Position numbers and translations under genes: made by a program
Part shown: one piece after another, positions 10,024 to 20,862 of the stretch
Position numbering within the stretch: the first letter of the stretch is position 1
Layout of the letters: each line of letters opens with the position of its first letter
Notes under the pieces: model-generated
What the model was told of the DNA's origin: nothing
The model's database searches: none
The model's input: the letters and a program-made list of their open reading frames with translations, nothing else
Source of the DNA: Exiguobacterium sp. s193
GTDB taxonomy: Bacteria; Bacillota; Bacilli; Exiguobacteriales; Exiguobacteriaceae
Direction: 5' to 3'
NCBI RefSeq assembly: GCF_018618755.1
Contig: NZ_JACSMR010000001.1
Location: 310,001-374,000 of the forward strand
DNA length: 64,000 nucleotides

Positions 10024-10494
10024 TTAGCCACTAAATACGCGTGCGATGACGTCCCACATTCCAATGACGAGAGCAGCGATTCCTGCGCCAATCAGCGGAC
10101 CGACGGGCACACCTCTGAATAAACCAACGGCGAGAATCGTTCCTGCGAGCAATGCCGTCGTGACGAGTGGATCCTCCTTCATTAAGCCGACTCCATGTGC
10201 TGCAATAATCGCGACAAAGATACCGGCAAGAAATGAAATAATTCCGATATGTCCACGAATGCTATTAAGGAGTTCTTTAAATCCAATATCACCTGTTGCA
10301 ATCGGCACGAGAATTGCAGCTGTAATCAACGTCACACCCCATGTAATCCCTTTTGCTTGAAGGGACGGAAACATCCGTCCCTCCAGACCGATAGCTTTGA
10401 CGATCAATAAGAATGCAGCTGCAATGATCAACGATTTATTTTGAGCAATGACTCCGATTAACACAAGACCAATTAAAAAGAGATAGGCTTCCAT
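10024..10494 (-). CDS. ytwI: DUF441 (UPF0756) membrane protein, YtwI family
   Basis: A 156-residue integral membrane protein made almost entirely of hydrophobic helices, with the repeated Gly-rich segments (ATGDIGFKELLNSIRGHIG; RGVPVGPLIGAGIAALVIG) of the DUF441 family. Function is unknown. The ATG at 10494 follows a GGGGG ribosome site; an upstream in-frame ATG would have to start inside the pyk terminator. It lies between pyk and citZ, the same place as in B. subtilis. Confidence 0.85.
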   Translation of the reverse strand: MEAYLFLIGLVLIGVIAQNKSLIIAAAFLLIVKAIGLEGRMFPSLQAKGITWGVTLITAAILVPIATGDIGFKELLNSIRGHIGIISFLAGIFVAIIAAHGVGLMKEDPLVTTALLAGTILAVGLFRGVPVGPLIGAGIAALVIGMWDVIARVFSG

Positions 10495-10512
10495 GACGAC
10501 CCCCATGTTTCG

Positions 10513-10542
10513 AAAAAACGGACATGGCTTTCGCCACATCCG
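10513..10542 (-). terminator. Terminator between pyk and ytwI
   Basis: Minus strand CGGATGTGGC, GAAA loop, GCCATGTCCG (two G-T pairs), then TTTTTT. The ribosome site of ytwI follows within 15 nt, so ytwI expression probably depends on readthrough. Confidence 0.7.
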
Positions 10543-10551
10543 CTTGATGGA

Positions 10552-12300
10552 TTATGCGTTGTACAATTTACCTGTCAATGGATCGATTGAAATCATTTGA
10601 CCATCTGTGAAGATTGTCAAAGCATTTTCAACACCGACGATGACTGGTTTGCCGAGTGAAGGTCCTACGATCCCAGCATGGCTTGTTAATCCACCATCGA
10701 CTGTGATCATTGCAGCAGCTAACTCGATTGCAGGCATCATGTCACGATCTGTTGAGTTCGTCACGAGAATCATGCCTTTTTTTGCTTTTGCGTTCGCTTC
10801 GTCAGCTGAGTTTGCGATGACGACTTCGCCGACAACCCCACGTTCGCCGATTCCACGACCGTTTGCGATTTCTTTACCAACGATATGAATTTTCAGCATG
10901 TTCGTTGTACCGGCAGTTAGAGCAGGGATACCAGCAGAGATGACGACGAGGTCACCATCTGTGACGAATCCAGCTTCTTTGGCTGTATCAGCCGCAAGTG
11001 TCAACATATCATCCGTGTTGTCAGAGAGATGATCAACGACGATTGGGTATACACCCCAGACGATGTTCAACTGACGCGCAACACGTGCGCTTGGTGTGAC
11101 CGCAACGATGTTCGCTTCTGGACGGTATTTCGAAATACGTGATGCCGTGTAGCCTGATTGCGTTGGCGTCAAGATTGCTTTTGCGTCCAAGTTGATTGAT
11201 GTATGCGTAACCGCTTGAGCGATAGCATCCGTCACCGTGTGCTCACTACGCGTTTGGCGATCTTTTAATAGTTTTTTGTAATCGAGCATTTTTTCTGTCC
11301 GCTTCGCAATCGTATGCATCATTTGGACAGATTCGATTGGGTAATCTCCTGCTGCCGTTTCACCTGAAAGCATGATCGCATCCGTTCCATCAAGAATCGC
11401 GTTTGCGACGTCTGATGCTTCTGCGCGTGTCGGACGCGGGAAACGTTGCATCGAGTCAAGCATCTGTGTTGCTGTGATGACTGGTTTACCATAGTCATTA
11501 CAAATTTTGATGAGGTCTTTTTGAGCTGGTGTTACTTCTTCAGTCGGAATCTCGATTCCAAGGTCACCACGGGCAACCATCAAACCGTCTGAAATCGCGA
11601 TGATTTCTTCGATGTTATCGAAACCTTCTTGGTTTTCGATTTTCGGGAAGATTTTGATGTGGCTCGCATTGTGTTTTTCGAGCAATTGACGAATCGCAAC
11701 AACGTCAGACGCACGACGGACGAATGAAGCAGCGATTAAGTCGATGTCACTCTTAATTCCGAATTCGATGTCAGCAATATCTTTATCTGTCAAAGCCGGT
11801 AAGTTAACCTTTACGTTCGGTAAGTTAACACCTTTTTTCGTTTTGATGATTCCTTCGTTTTCGATATCACAAAGAAGTTCACGGTTCTCTAGTTTCTCCG
11901 CAACACGAAGTCCGATTAATCCATCGTCTAACATGATCATCGAACCAACTTCGACATCATCATACAAACCGTCATATGTCACAGAGAATTTATCTGCTGT
12001 TCCGACGATTTCGTTTGCGTCACCACTGACGACGATGACTTGTTTACCACGGACGAGAAGCGCTTTTCCTTCTTCAAACGTATGTGTCCGGATTTCAGGA
12101 CCTTTTGTATCTAAAAGGATTGTGACTAATTTGTTTGCTTCTTCAGCTGCGCGACGGATATCCGTAATCCGTGCACCGTGTTCTTCGTAGTCACCGTGTG
12201 AGAAATTCAAACGAGCGACGTTCATTCCTGCTTCGATCATTTCTGGAAGACGTTTTTCTGACGCCGGTCCAATCGTACATACAATTTTAGTTCTGCGCAT
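10552..12300 (-). CDS. pyk: Pyruvate kinase with C-terminal PEP-utilising mobile domain
   Basis: A 582-residue pyruvate kinase converting PEP and ADP to pyruvate and ATP. The N-terminus is [14 protein letters not shown]; KGDxIxxP-like and metal sites appear as [16 protein letters not shown] and FPKIENQEG, and [19 protein letters not shown] is conserved. Beyond about residue 480 is the extra domain typical of Bacillus enzymes, with the swivelling-histidine motif [17 protein letters not shown]. The ATG at 12300 follows GGAGG by 10 nt; an in-frame extension of 26 codons upstream has no support. It lies 85 bp after pfkA, forming a glycolytic pair. Confidence 0.95.
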   Translation of the reverse strand: MRRTKIVCTIGPASEKRLPEMIEAGMNVARLNFSHGDYEEHGARITDIRRAAEEANKLVTILLDTKGPEIRTHTFEEGKALLVRGKQVIVVSGDANEIVGTADKFSVTYDGLYDDVEVGSMIMLDDGLIGLRVAEKLENRELLCDIENEGIIKTKKGVNLPNVKVNLPALTDKDIADIEFGIKSDIDLIAASFVRRASDVVAIRQLLEKHNASHIKIFPKIENQEGFDNIEEIIAISDGLMVARGDLGIEIPTEEVTPAQKDLIKICNDYGKPVITATQMLDSMQRFPRPTRAEASDVANAILDGTDAIMLSGETAAGDYPIESVQMMHTIAKRTEKMLDYKKLLKDRQTRSEHTVTDAIAQAVTHTSINLDAKAILTPTQSGYTASRISKYRPEANIVAVTPSARVARQLNIVWGVYPIVVDHLSDNTDDMLTLAADTAKEAGFVTDGDLVVISAGIPALTAGTTNMLKIHIVGKEIANGRGIGERGVVGEVVIANSADEANAKAKKGMILVTNSTDRDMMPAIELAAAMITVDGGLTSHAGIVGPSLGKPVIVGVENALTIFTDGQMISIDPLTGKLYNA

Positions 12301-12385
12301 ATTCCATAAACCTCCTACAATGTTTGGCCGTTTGTTAACAGTGCCAATAACTTTCACCAAAACGAACTCATCGTTCAAAAATAGC

Positions 12386-13381
<996 letters not shown>

Positions 13382-13501
13382 CTAAAATAGCACGTTGTTT
13401 TCTTGTTTTACAACAGGACAGATTGCATAAACTTTAGTCAACAGTTTGTTCACTCGCTCACGAAGTAAGGAGTGTCAACCATGATAGCGATTACATGCAC
13501 C

Positions 13502-14437
13502 TTATGTGCCAATCTGGTGATATTTTTCTGTGCGCTTCTCAATCAGCTGTTCCGGCGTCAATTGGGTGAGGAAAGCAAGTTTCTGTTCTAGTACACTTTT
13601 TAATTTATCCGCCTGTAATGAAACATCTAAATGCGCGCCTCCGACGACTTCAGGAATGATGCCGTCCGCAATACCGAGACGTAATAAATCGGGCGCTGTG
13701 ATCCGCATCGATTCTGCCGCTTGTTCCGCAAGGTTCGCATCTTTCCAAAGTAACGCAGCGGCACCTTCAGGTGAAATAACAGAGTACGTCGAGTTCTCAA
13801 GCATCAACAATTGATCACATACACCAATTCCAAGCGCTCCACCAGAACCGCCTTCTCCAATGACGATTGAAATGATCGGAACTTCCATCCCTGCCATCTC
13901 AAACAGGTTTTTGGCAATCGCCTCGCTTTGTCCGCGTTCTTCTGCCGCACGACCAGGGTATGCACCTTTCGTGTCGATGAACGTGATGATCGGACGATTA
14001 AATTTGACGGCTTGTTGCATGAGGCGTAATGCTTTTCGATATCCTTCCGGGTGAGGCATACCAAAGTTCCGGCGGATGTTTTCTTTCGTGTCCTTGCCTC
14101 GCTGATGACCGATGATGGTAACAGGTTGACCATTTAACAGTGCGATTCCACCGACGATTGCAGCGTCATCATATCCGTGACGATCGCCATGAAGTTCGAT
14201 AAAGTCGTCGCAAATCCGCTCGACATAATCGAGCGTCGTCGGTCGTTCCGGATGACGTGCCAACTGGACACGGTTCCACGCTTTCATATTCCCATAAACA
14301 TCGACTTCTAATCGACGTAATCGTTCTTCAAGTAAATTCAACTCTTCTTTGAAGTCGAGCCCTTGCGTTTCAGCCATGTCATGAAGTTCTAATATTTTTT
14401 CGCGTAATGCGATGACTGGTTGGTCAAATGGTTGCAT
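13502..14437 (-). CDS. accA: Acetyl-CoA carboxylase carboxyltransferase subunit alpha
   Basis: A 311-residue alpha subunit that with AccD transfers carboxyl from biotin to acetyl-CoA to make malonyl-CoA. It carries the crotonase-like fold with [22 protein letters not shown] and [15 protein letters not shown]. The ATG lies inside the 3' end of accD (14-bp overlap), with GGGGGGA as ribosome site within accD, indicating translational coupling that keeps the subunits stoichiometric. Confidence 0.96.
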   Translation of the reverse strand: MQPFDQPVIALREKILELHDMAETQGLDFKEELNLLEERLRRLEVDVYGNMKAWNRVQLARHPERPTTLDYVERICDDFIELHGDRHGYDDAAIVGGIALLNGQPVTIIGHQRGKDTKENIRRNFGMPHPEGYRKALRLMQQAVKFNRPIITFIDTKGAYPGRAAEERGQSEAIAKNLFEMAGMEVPIISIVIGEGGSGGALGIGVCDQLLMLENSTYSVISPEGAAALLWKDANLAEQAAESMRITAPDLLRLGIADGIIPEVVGGAHLDVSLQADKLKSVLEQKLAFLTQLTPEQLIEKRTEKYHQIGT

Positions 14438-15284
14438 GATTCGTTCCCCCCGCGTGCATCATCAGAATTCGTGTGTAGTAGGTCTTTAAATCGTGTCGGG
14501 TTACGACATCATCCAGTTGACCTGCTTGAAGTAAGAATTCCGCTGTCTGGAAATCTTCCGGCAATTTTTCCCGAATCGTCTGTTCGATGATCCGTCGTCC
14601 CGCAAATCCGATTAAAGCACCCGGTTCTGCGATGTTGAAATCACCGAGCATCGCAAAACTAGCTGAGACGCCCCCCGTCGTCGGGTGGGTCATGCATGAA
14701 ATGTAAAGTAGTCCTGCATCCGAATGTTGTTTGAGGAACAGACTCGATTTTGCCATCTGCATCAAACTGACCATCCCTTCTTGCATCCGTGCACCACCTG
14801 AGGCAGAGAAAATCGTCACAGGTAAGCGATGTTTCGTCGCGTAGCGGACTGCTTCCGCAATCGCTGATCCGACTGCCGCTCCCATCGAACCCATCCGAAA
14901 GCGCGCGTCCATCACACAGGCGACAAGTTGATGACCATTTACCGTTCCGACACCACAGACGATGGCTTCTTCAAGTCCCGTCCGAACTTGATCACCCTTC
15001 AGTTTTTCTGGATAATCCTGAAATTGAAGGGGATCTGCCTTGACTTGCGGAAGCTCGAAATACGTCACACTCCCCTCATCAAATAGTTGTGAAAATCGTT
15101 CTTGCGCGGTCAATGGATGATGATAACCACACGTACAGACACGTAAATTTGCTTCAAGTTGCTTCGTATATTGGATTAATTTACATTTCGGACATTTCGT
15201 CATCAGCCCGACAGGTACGTCGACCCGTTGTTCTTTCGACGTCAATGTAACGAATTTTTTAGGTTTTCGAAAAAATGCTTGCAC
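14424..15284 (-). CDS. accD: Acetyl-CoA carboxylase carboxyltransferase subunit beta
   Basis: A 286-residue beta subunit. An N-terminal four-Cys zinc ribbon (CPKC and CTCGYH, about residues 30-55) precedes the carboxyltransferase core with [37 protein letters not shown] and [17 protein letters not shown]. It overlaps accA. Upstream, 21 bp away, is a GntR gene; the malic enzyme gene often found here in Bacillus is absent. Confidence 0.96.
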   Translation of the reverse strand: MQAFFRKPKKFVTLTSKEQRVDVPVGLMTKCPKCKLIQYTKQLEANLRVCTCGYHHPLTAQERFSQLFDEGSVTYFELPQVKADPLQFQDYPEKLKGDQVRTGLEEAIVCGVGTVNGHQLVACVMDARFRMGSMGAAVGSAIAEAVRYATKHRLPVTIFSASGGARMQEGMVSLMQMAKSSLFLKQHSDAGLLYISCMTHPTTGGVSASFAMLGDFNIAEPGALIGFAGRRIIEQTIREKLPEDFQTAEFLLQAGQLDDVVTRHDLKTYYTRILMMHAGGTNHATI

Positions 15285-15305
15285 GATAGTTCCCCCTTGT
15301 AGTTC

Positions 15306-15824
15306 CTAAGAGCGTTTCAGGAGTGCTTCCCGTTCTGCTCGTGTATAGAGTTCCCCTTGACCAAAGCTTTGATAAAAAGCATTCACCTGTCGCCAAATCC
15401 GCTCGAACAAATCATTTTTCACCGTGCTGATGATTGTCTCCCGAAAAGCAGCGTCTGAACCGACGTGTTCTTCAAGAATCGTATGATCCGTCATCTGGTT
15501 GAAAGCAGATTGTTCCAGTAAGCGTAAGGTGCCTGCCAAATCTTCAAATTTTGAATCACCGGTCACTAGAAATTGGGCAATGATTTGAATGTAGGTATGA
15601 TCGTCACGGTTCAGGAGAAAACTTCCTCCCCCGTGTCTCGTCTCTATGATTCCAAGATAAGCAAGTGTCCGCAGTGCTTCCCTGACGGAAGGACGACTGA
15701 TTGCCAGCCGTTCTGCCAACTCTCGTTCCGATGGGATTCGGTCTCCCGGGACTAATCCATCTTGTTCAATCATTAATTTTATTGCCGCGATGTTCATTTC
15801 AAAAGCGTTGCGCTTCTTCTCCAT
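15306..15824 (-). CDS. GntR/FadR-type transcriptional regulator
   Basis: A 172-residue regulator. The N-terminal winged helix is typical GntR (GDRIPSERELAERLAISRPSVREALRTLAYLGIIETRHGGGSF broken over residues ~27-70). The C-terminal ligand domain, about 95 residues, is shorter than a usual FCD domain (about 140). Ligand unknown. ATG follows AAAGGTGGT. It lies between dnaE and accD, where related regulators occur in other Bacillales, so control of accDA is possible. A palindrome matching a FadR-type operator sits about 50 bp upstream of its start. Confidence 0.8.
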   Translation of the reverse strand: MEKKRNAFEMNIAAIKLMIEQDGLVPGDRIPSERELAERLAISRPSVREALRTLAYLGIIETRHGGGSFLLNRDDHTYIQIIAQFLVTGDSKFEDLAGTLRLLEQSAFNQMTDHTILEEHVGSDAAFRETIISTVKNDLFERIWRQVNAFYQSFGQGELYTRAEREALLKRS

Positions 15825-15873
15825 TGTTACGGCACCACCTTTCTGACGTACTCGTCATTTCATAAAATAAGGT

Positions 15874-15895
15874 GGTAATGGTCAGACCAATTACC
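15874..15895. promoter_or_regulatory. Palindromic operator, probably for the adjacent GntR regulator
   Basis: GGTAATGGTC-A-GACCAATTACC, with a perfect core TGGTCAGACCA, lies 50-71 bp before the GntR start. TGGTnnnACCA-like palindromes are typical of FadR-subfamily regulators. Autoregulation is inferred from position. Confidence 0.65.
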
Positions 15896-15925
15896 CCTTA
15901 TTATAACAAATCTTATTACCTACTA

Positions 15926-18900
15926 CTAGTTCGATCGTGGGACATTTTTTAGGATGATATTCGCTTCCCCGAATTGAATGCGCAATTGGGCGAACAGCTC
16001 TTCTTCATGGCGCACAGCATACAATCCCGGCAACGTCTTCGTTTCGTTCGTGTCAGCGTAACGCACGACGACCGGAATGTCACCCGGTGCAATCTCAAGC
16101 AGACGTTCGAGTGGCGCTAATTCGTTTTTCGAAGTCAGTTTGATGAACAATACATCCTGCCCAAGCGGCCGTAGTCGTTCGAGGACAAACTGTCGCTCCC
16201 CTGCCCGGTCCTGCACCTTCACTTCGATCAACAAAACGTTTCCGACATACAAGGATCGTTTGTACATGTCATACTGTTTCGGGAAGATGACGACTTCCTC
16301 ATTCGAGTAACCGTCCACTGCCTGGATCACCCCCATCGCCTGGGCACGTTTCGTCTTGAATTCACGAAGTTGCTCGATGTAGCACACAAGATAGACGGCT
16401 TGTTCCGTCTCACTTGCGACATCATGGAACAGCGTCGTCTCCACCTGAGGAGTCAGCGCGGTCATCAACGGAGAATACGTCAACCAAAATCCGAGTGCTT
16501 CACGTTCCAGTCGTGCCCAGTCTGTCGCAGTACGTGTGACGGCTTTTGTCGTCACCCGCTTCCCGAGGCTTGCTAATTCGTCCGGCAAAAGTGTATTCGA
16601 TGCCATCGTGAAATAGTCGAGTACTTCTTGTTCTGCCAGTCCGCGGTCGCCGTGCGTCCCCCGGTCGAACGCTCCGCCGTAGAGTAACAATTCGATTTTA
16701 GCGCGCTCTTTTTTCCCCCAGCCGACGGTCGTCAGTAACGTCGTGATTGTCTGTGAGGATTTCGCGGCTTCTTTTAAGGCTTTAAAATCACGTTCTGATA
16801 TTCCACGCAACACTTGAATCCCAAGTCGGATACCTTTCCCTTCCAACGTCGAACGATAGTCTGAAATCCAAATATCAGGCGGTAAGGCCGGCAAACGCTT
16901 GTCCCGCATCGCCCGGACGAGTCGTTCCGGTTGATCGATCGACACAAGAGAAAACACTTGTGGATAGTGCGCTTTCATATAACCTAACGCATAACTAATC
17001 TTCGTATAGGCGACGGCATGACTCCGGTTAAAGCCGTAACCCGCGAACCGTTCGATTTGGTCATAAAGCGTTTCCGCCGTCGATTGCTCAAGCCCATTTT
17101 GGACGGCACCTTCTAAAAAACGCGCTTTCTCTGATTCGACCGACGCACTATTTTTCTTCGATATCGCCCGCCGTAATAAATCCGCCTGCGCCAGTGTAAA
17201 TTTGGCGACTCGGCGCGTGATTTCCATGATTTGCTCTTGATAGACGATGACACCGTATGTCGTTTCCAGTACTTCCGCTAAAATCGGATGAACCGTTTGA
17301 TACGGTTGTCCCGCCTTGCGCTTCGCATATAAATCGATGAATTTCATCGGACCCGGCCGAAAGAGTGACATCGTTGCGACTAAATCTTCAAAACGGGTCG
17401 GTTTGACTTCACGTAACGTCTGCTTCATCCCGTTCGATTCAAACTGGAAGATATAATCCGTATCCCCTCGTGCAAATAAACGCAGGGTTGCCGAATCTTC
17501 TTCCGGAAGCTCTTCCATCGAAAAATCGGGACGTTCCCGCCGAATCAACTGTTCCATTTGTCGAAGACGCGTCAAATTCCTGAGTCCTAACAAATCAATT
17601 TTCAAGAGACCTTGTTGTTCGAGTGCTTTCATCAAATATTGGGTGACGAACCGCTCGCTCGATCCTGTATCGAGCGGCGTCGTCTCAATCAAGTCTTCCG
17701 AGCCGATGACGACACCGGCCGCATGAATCGACCGCTGTCTTGGCAGTCCTTCGATTGATTGGGCGAGGTGTAACAATTGGCGACGCTTCTCACTTCCGGA
17801 GAACCAGCGGTAAATGGTTTGCTTTTGTTCGATTCCTTGTAAGGTCGTTTCTTTAGCGATTTGCTTCGCCGCAGCATCGGTCTCATCTTTTGAAAACTCG
17901 AGGACACGGGCGACATCTCGAAGTGATGCTTTTGCACCGAGAGTAGACAACGTCCCGATTTGACCGACGTGACTTCGACCATACCGTTCGACGATATAAT
18001 CCAGTAGCTCCTCGCGGCGTTCGTCCTCAATATCAATATCGATATCCGGCATCGTGATGCGTTCTGGGTTTAAGAAACGTTCGAACAGCAACCCATATTT
18101 CAACGGATCAACCGTCGTAATGCCTAATGTATAACTGACGAGCGATCCGGCAGCCGACCCACGCCCGGGACCGACACGAATGCCGACCGCTTTCGCATGC
18201 CGTACTAAATCCTCGACGATTAAAAAGTAGTCAGCAAATCCAGTTGTTTCGATGACGTCGAGCTCGTAACGGAGTCTCGCCTCCGCAGTCTCACCTACTA
18301 GGCCGTGTGCCAGTAATCCGTCGCGTGCAAGCTGACGTAATTTCCCCATTGAGTCATCCGCGACACGTGGCAACGGTCTCGACTGTTTCGGTAATGTAAG
18401 TGTTTCTTGCGTCTGCGCCCACTGTTTCAAGAGGCGTTGTTCGTGCTCGGTAAAATGTTCGCGTAATTCTTCATCCGACTTGAGATGTGCTTGTCGATTC
18501 ACTTTTTGTTCTTGAAACGGTGTCCCTTCATCAATCGCCCGGAGTGCTTGGTAGGCATCTGCGTCGTCACGACGCAAGTAGCGGACAGGGTCGATCGGGA
18601 TGGTTTCCAGTCCTAACTCTTGGGCAACTACCCGGTAACGCTCCCTGCTGTCCCGTTCGACAGTCGAGCGCGCCATTTTCACCCCTAAATAAACCGTCGC
18701 ATTTTTGGCATACCCCATCCAATTCACGACTTGACGCCGAAGTCGCGTTTCATCTTCTGTCGCTTGACGTTTCGGCTCAAGGATTGCGATTAATCCGCTG
18801 CACTCCTCTGTTTCCTGTCCACTGGCTAATCGGTATAACATCTGTAATCCCCGACCTGTTTTGGCATACCATAAAATATTGAATTCATCGATTTCCTTCA

Positions 18901-19096
18901 TGTCTTGTTCATAACCGACGACCGGAAGCAAATCCCGTTTTTGACATTCAGAAACGAACGCCGGAACCCCCGTTAGCGTCGTCTCGCAAATCGCCGCAGT
19001 TGAGGCTCCCCTTCGCTTCAGCTCGTCGAGATACGGTGCTAGACGAATCATACTTTGCAATGGGCTGTAGGCCGTTCGTACGTTCAATTGCATCAT
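15926..19096 (-). CDS. dnaE: DNA polymerase III subunit alpha DnaE
   Basis: A 1056-residue C-family replicative polymerase, somewhat shorter than B. subtilis DnaE. Palm motifs are VGPGRGSAAGSLVSYTLGIT and MPDIDIDIED; GYGFNRSHAVAYTKISYALGYMKAHYP is conserved. The N-terminal PHP domain is degenerate: the metal-binding His residues are missing (QLNVRTAYSPLQS), so no proofreading activity is expected from it. In Firmicutes DnaE extends primers and hands over to PolC. The ATG at 19096 follows GGAGGGAGGAAAC; the open frame continues 10 codons upstream without support. Confidence 0.95.
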   Translation of the reverse strand: MMQLNVRTAYSPLQSMIRLAPYLDELKRRGASTAAICETTLTGVPAFVSECQKRDLLPVVGYEQDMKEIDEFNILWYAKTGRGLQMLYRLASGQETEECSGLIAILEPKRQATEDETRLRRQVVNWMGYAKNATVYLGVKMARSTVERDSRERYRVVAQELGLETIPIDPVRYLRRDDADAYQALRAIDEGTPFQEQKVNRQAHLKSDEELREHFTEHEQRLLKQWAQTQETLTLPKQSRPLPRVADDSMGKLRQLARDGLLAHGLVGETAEARLRYELDVIETTGFADYFLIVEDLVRHAKAVGIRVGPGRGSAAGSLVSYTLGITTVDPLKYGLLFERFLNPERITMPDIDIDIEDERREELLDYIVERYGRSHVGQIGTLSTLGAKASLRDVARVLEFSKDETDAAAKQIAKETTLQGIEQKQTIYRWFSGSEKRRQLLHLAQSIEGLPRQRSIHAAGVVIGSEDLIETTPLDTGSSERFVTQYLMKALEQQGLLKIDLLGLRNLTRLRQMEQLIRRERPDFSMEELPEEDSATLRLFARGDTDYIFQFESNGMKQTLREVKPTRFEDLVATMSLFRPGPMKFIDLYAKRKAGQPYQTVHPILAEVLETTYGVIVYQEQIMEITRRVAKFTLAQADLLRRAISKKNSASVESEKARFLEGAVQNGLEQSTAETLYDQIERFAGYGFNRSHAVAYTKISYALGYMKAHYPQVFSLVSIDQPERLVRAMRDKRLPALPPDIWISDYRSTLEGKGIRLGIQVLRGISERDFKALKEAAKSSQTITTLLTTVGWGKKERAKIELLLYGGAFDRGTHGDRGLAEQEVLDYFTMASNTLLPDELASLGKRVTTKAVTRTATDWARLEREALGFWLTYSPLMTALTPQVETTLFHDVASETEQAVYLVCYIEQLREFKTKRAQAMGVIQAVDGYSNEEVVIFPKQYDMYKRSLYVGNVLLIEVKVQDRAGERQFVLERLRPLGQDVLFIKLTSKNELAPLERLLEIAPGDIPVVVRYADTNETKTLPGLYAVRHEEELFAQLRIQFGEANIILKNVPRSN

Positions 19097-19259
19097 GTTT
19101 CCTCCCTCCTTTTCTACTTCTTTCATCCATTATAAGTTTTTGCATGGTAAAAGTTTTCAGAACATTCATATCTAGCGACTCCTGACTATCGCCTTCTTAC
19201 TCAATATTCGATACAATAAGTATAGAAATATCATGACGCGGAAGGAAGGAGTGTTTCTG

Positions 19260-19454
19260 ATGATTTTAAATCGTAGCCAGATTGCCCGTGAAAAAGTCGA
19301 GCAACTCAAACTCGGTGTCACTGCCTTTACTGAAACAGAAGAAATCGCCGAACGCATTCGGAAGTCTGTTAAAGAGTTAGAACTCAATGTCATCGAAGAC
19401 CATACAGAACGCGGAATTTGGTTTATTCCGCAAGAAGAGACAACAACTCACTGA
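19260..19454 (+). CDS. Small conserved protein (64 aa), possibly YtzJ-like
   Basis: A 64-residue hydrophilic, mostly helical protein starting MILNRSQIAREKVEQLKLG and ending PQEETTTH. AAGGAAGGAGTG lies 8 nt before the ATG, and a terminator follows, so it looks expressed. Position next to dnaE and nrnA suggests the YtzJ family of B. subtilis, but that is a positional guess. No catalytic motif or membrane segment is seen. Confidence 0.6.
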   Translation: MILNRSQIAREKVEQLKLGVTAFTETEEIAERIRKSVKELELNVIEDHTERGIWFIPQEETTTH

Positions 19455-19460
19455 GACCAC

Positions 19461-19512
19461 AAAAGGCTGTCCGCTATGTATCCGAATCTGGATGATAGCG
19501 GGCAGCCTCTTT
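19461..19512. terminator. Bidirectional terminator between the 64-aa gene and nrnA
   Basis: AGGCTGTCCGCT pairs with AGCGGGCAGCCT. TCTTTT on the right and a T-run on the opposite strand serve the convergent genes. Confidence 0.8.
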
Positions 19513-20451
19513 TCATTCGAAGCGGAAGTCTCGTGCGACTGCGTCGAGACGTGCGACGACGTGCTCCACTTCTGACAAGTGGTCGATTGTCGCACCGGAC
19601 GCCATCGGATGTCCACCGCCCCGGAACTCCTTCGCTACTTCGTTGATGACGGGTCCTTTTGAACGAATGCGAACGCGGACCTCTTTTTCCGTCTCGAGGA
19701 ATAACGCCCAGCTCTTCATTCCTTTGAGACCGGCAAAACTATTGACGAGCAATGAAGCTTGTTCGACCGTCGCATTAAAACGTTTTAACGTCTCTTGCGT
19801 CAAGACGACATAACCGACGCCTGCATCCGTCAACTGGATGTGTTGGAGAACATACCCTTGCAAATGAAGTGCAACGAGTTCCGTTTGATACATGTTGCGA
19901 TAGAGCCAGTCTGTATCGATATCAAGATCAAGGAGCTGCGCCGCGACGGCAAACGTCTTGCTCGTCGTCCCTCTAAATTGGAAGCGTCCTGTATCACCGA
20001 CGATTCCTGCATAAAATTGAATCGCCGCTGCCGCCGGGATAGGATATCCCCAGTCATTCAACAGATGAACAAGTAGTTCCGATGTCGAACTGACGGTCGG
20101 ATCGACGAGTTGGACTTTTGCATAGGCATCCTCGTCCGGGTGATGATCAATCTTAATGACGTTTCGCCCTGTCATCGCAACATGACCGTCGATTCGTGCT
20201 TCATTCGCCGTATCTAAAATGACGACGAGTGCTTCTTCATACACTTTAGGTTCCACTTCGTCGAGCGTCCCCATGAACGACAGGGAGTCTGCCATTTCAC
20301 CGACGGCGTAGATTTTTTTATTAGGAAATTGTTGCTTCAAGACTTCACGTAACCCGAACTGGCTGCCAAGCGCATCCGGATCCGGTCGTTCATGCCGATG
20401 AATAATAATCGTTGATGCGTCTTCAATCAATTGTCTGATTTGTTCTTTCAC
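19513..20451 (-). CDS. nrnA: Bifunctional oligoribonuclease / pAp phosphatase NrnA
   Basis: A 312-residue DHH-DHHA1 phosphoesterase. DHH motifs are IIHRHERPDPDALGSQ, VILDTANEARIDG and KIDHHPDEDAY; the DHHA1 substrate-binding motif is FRGGGHPMASGA. In B. subtilis NrnA (YtqI) degrades nanoRNAs and hydrolyses 3'-phosphoadenosine-5'-phosphate. I chose a GTG start at 20451 with GAGGAG upstream, giving the usual family length; the 21 extra upstream codons are not family-like. Divergent from ytpI. Confidence 0.93.
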   Translation of the reverse strand: MKEQIRQLIEDASTIIIHRHERPDPDALGSQFGLREVLKQQFPNKKIYAVGEMADSLSFMGTLDEVEPKVYEEALVVILDTANEARIDGHVAMTGRNVIKIDHHPDEDAYAKVQLVDPTVSSTSELLVHLLNDWGYPIPAAAAIQFYAGIVGDTGRFQFRGTTSKTFAVAAQLLDLDIDTDWLYRNMYQTELVALHLQGYVLQHIQLTDAGVGYVVLTQETLKRFNATVEQASLLVNSFAGLKGMKSWALFLETEKEVRVRIRSKGPVINEVAKEFRGGGHPMASGATIDHLSEVEHVVARLDAVARDFRFE

Positions 20452-20518
20452 AGTGCACAGCTCCTCTAAATATTGATATGATACAAACAGATACGAAAAA
20501 GAAAGGAAGGTCATCCCT

Positions 20519-20827
20519 ATGCAATTCGTTCTAATCTTGTTAATCGTCTTGTCGCTAGGAGGCTATTTGCTCGCTAAGCGTCGTGCATTCCATACGAAGA
20601 GTACGAATCGAAAGTATTTATTCAACACCCAGGCAAGTATTTGGCTCAGCCTCTTCGTCATCTTGTTCGCAGCCAATCAGTTTCTGTCCGGCGACGGCTT
20701 GACGACGTTGACGGGTAAAATCGTCTGCTCGATTTTAATCGTCGTCGGTCTTGCCTCGTTCATCGCCGGTTTCATTCGTTATCGAAAAATCTATCCTTAT
20801 GTTGTTCGCGAAATGGAACAATCGTAA
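20519..20827 (+). CDS. ytpI: YtpI-family small membrane protein
   Basis: A 102-residue protein with three predicted membrane segments (about 2-18, 40-56, 68-86) and a basic loop AKRRAFHTKSTNRKYLF, resembling the YtpI family. Function is unknown. ATG follows GAAAGGAAGG. It is divergent from nrnA and convergent with ytoI, the same neighbours as in B. subtilis. Confidence 0.8.
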   Translation: MQFVLILLIVLSLGGYLLAKRRAFHTKSTNRKYLFNTQASIWLSLFVILFAANQFLSGDGLTTLTGKIVCSILIVVGLASFIAGFIRYRKIYPYVVREMEQS

Positions 20828-20852
20828 AAAAGACGGATCCTCCGTCTTTTTT
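20828..20852. terminator. Terminator between ytpI and ytoI
   Basis: AAAAGACGGA-TCC-TCCGTCTTTT is a short perfect hairpin with an A-run and a T-run, so it works on both strands. Confidence 0.85.
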
Positions 20853-20862
20853 ATTTGGTCAT

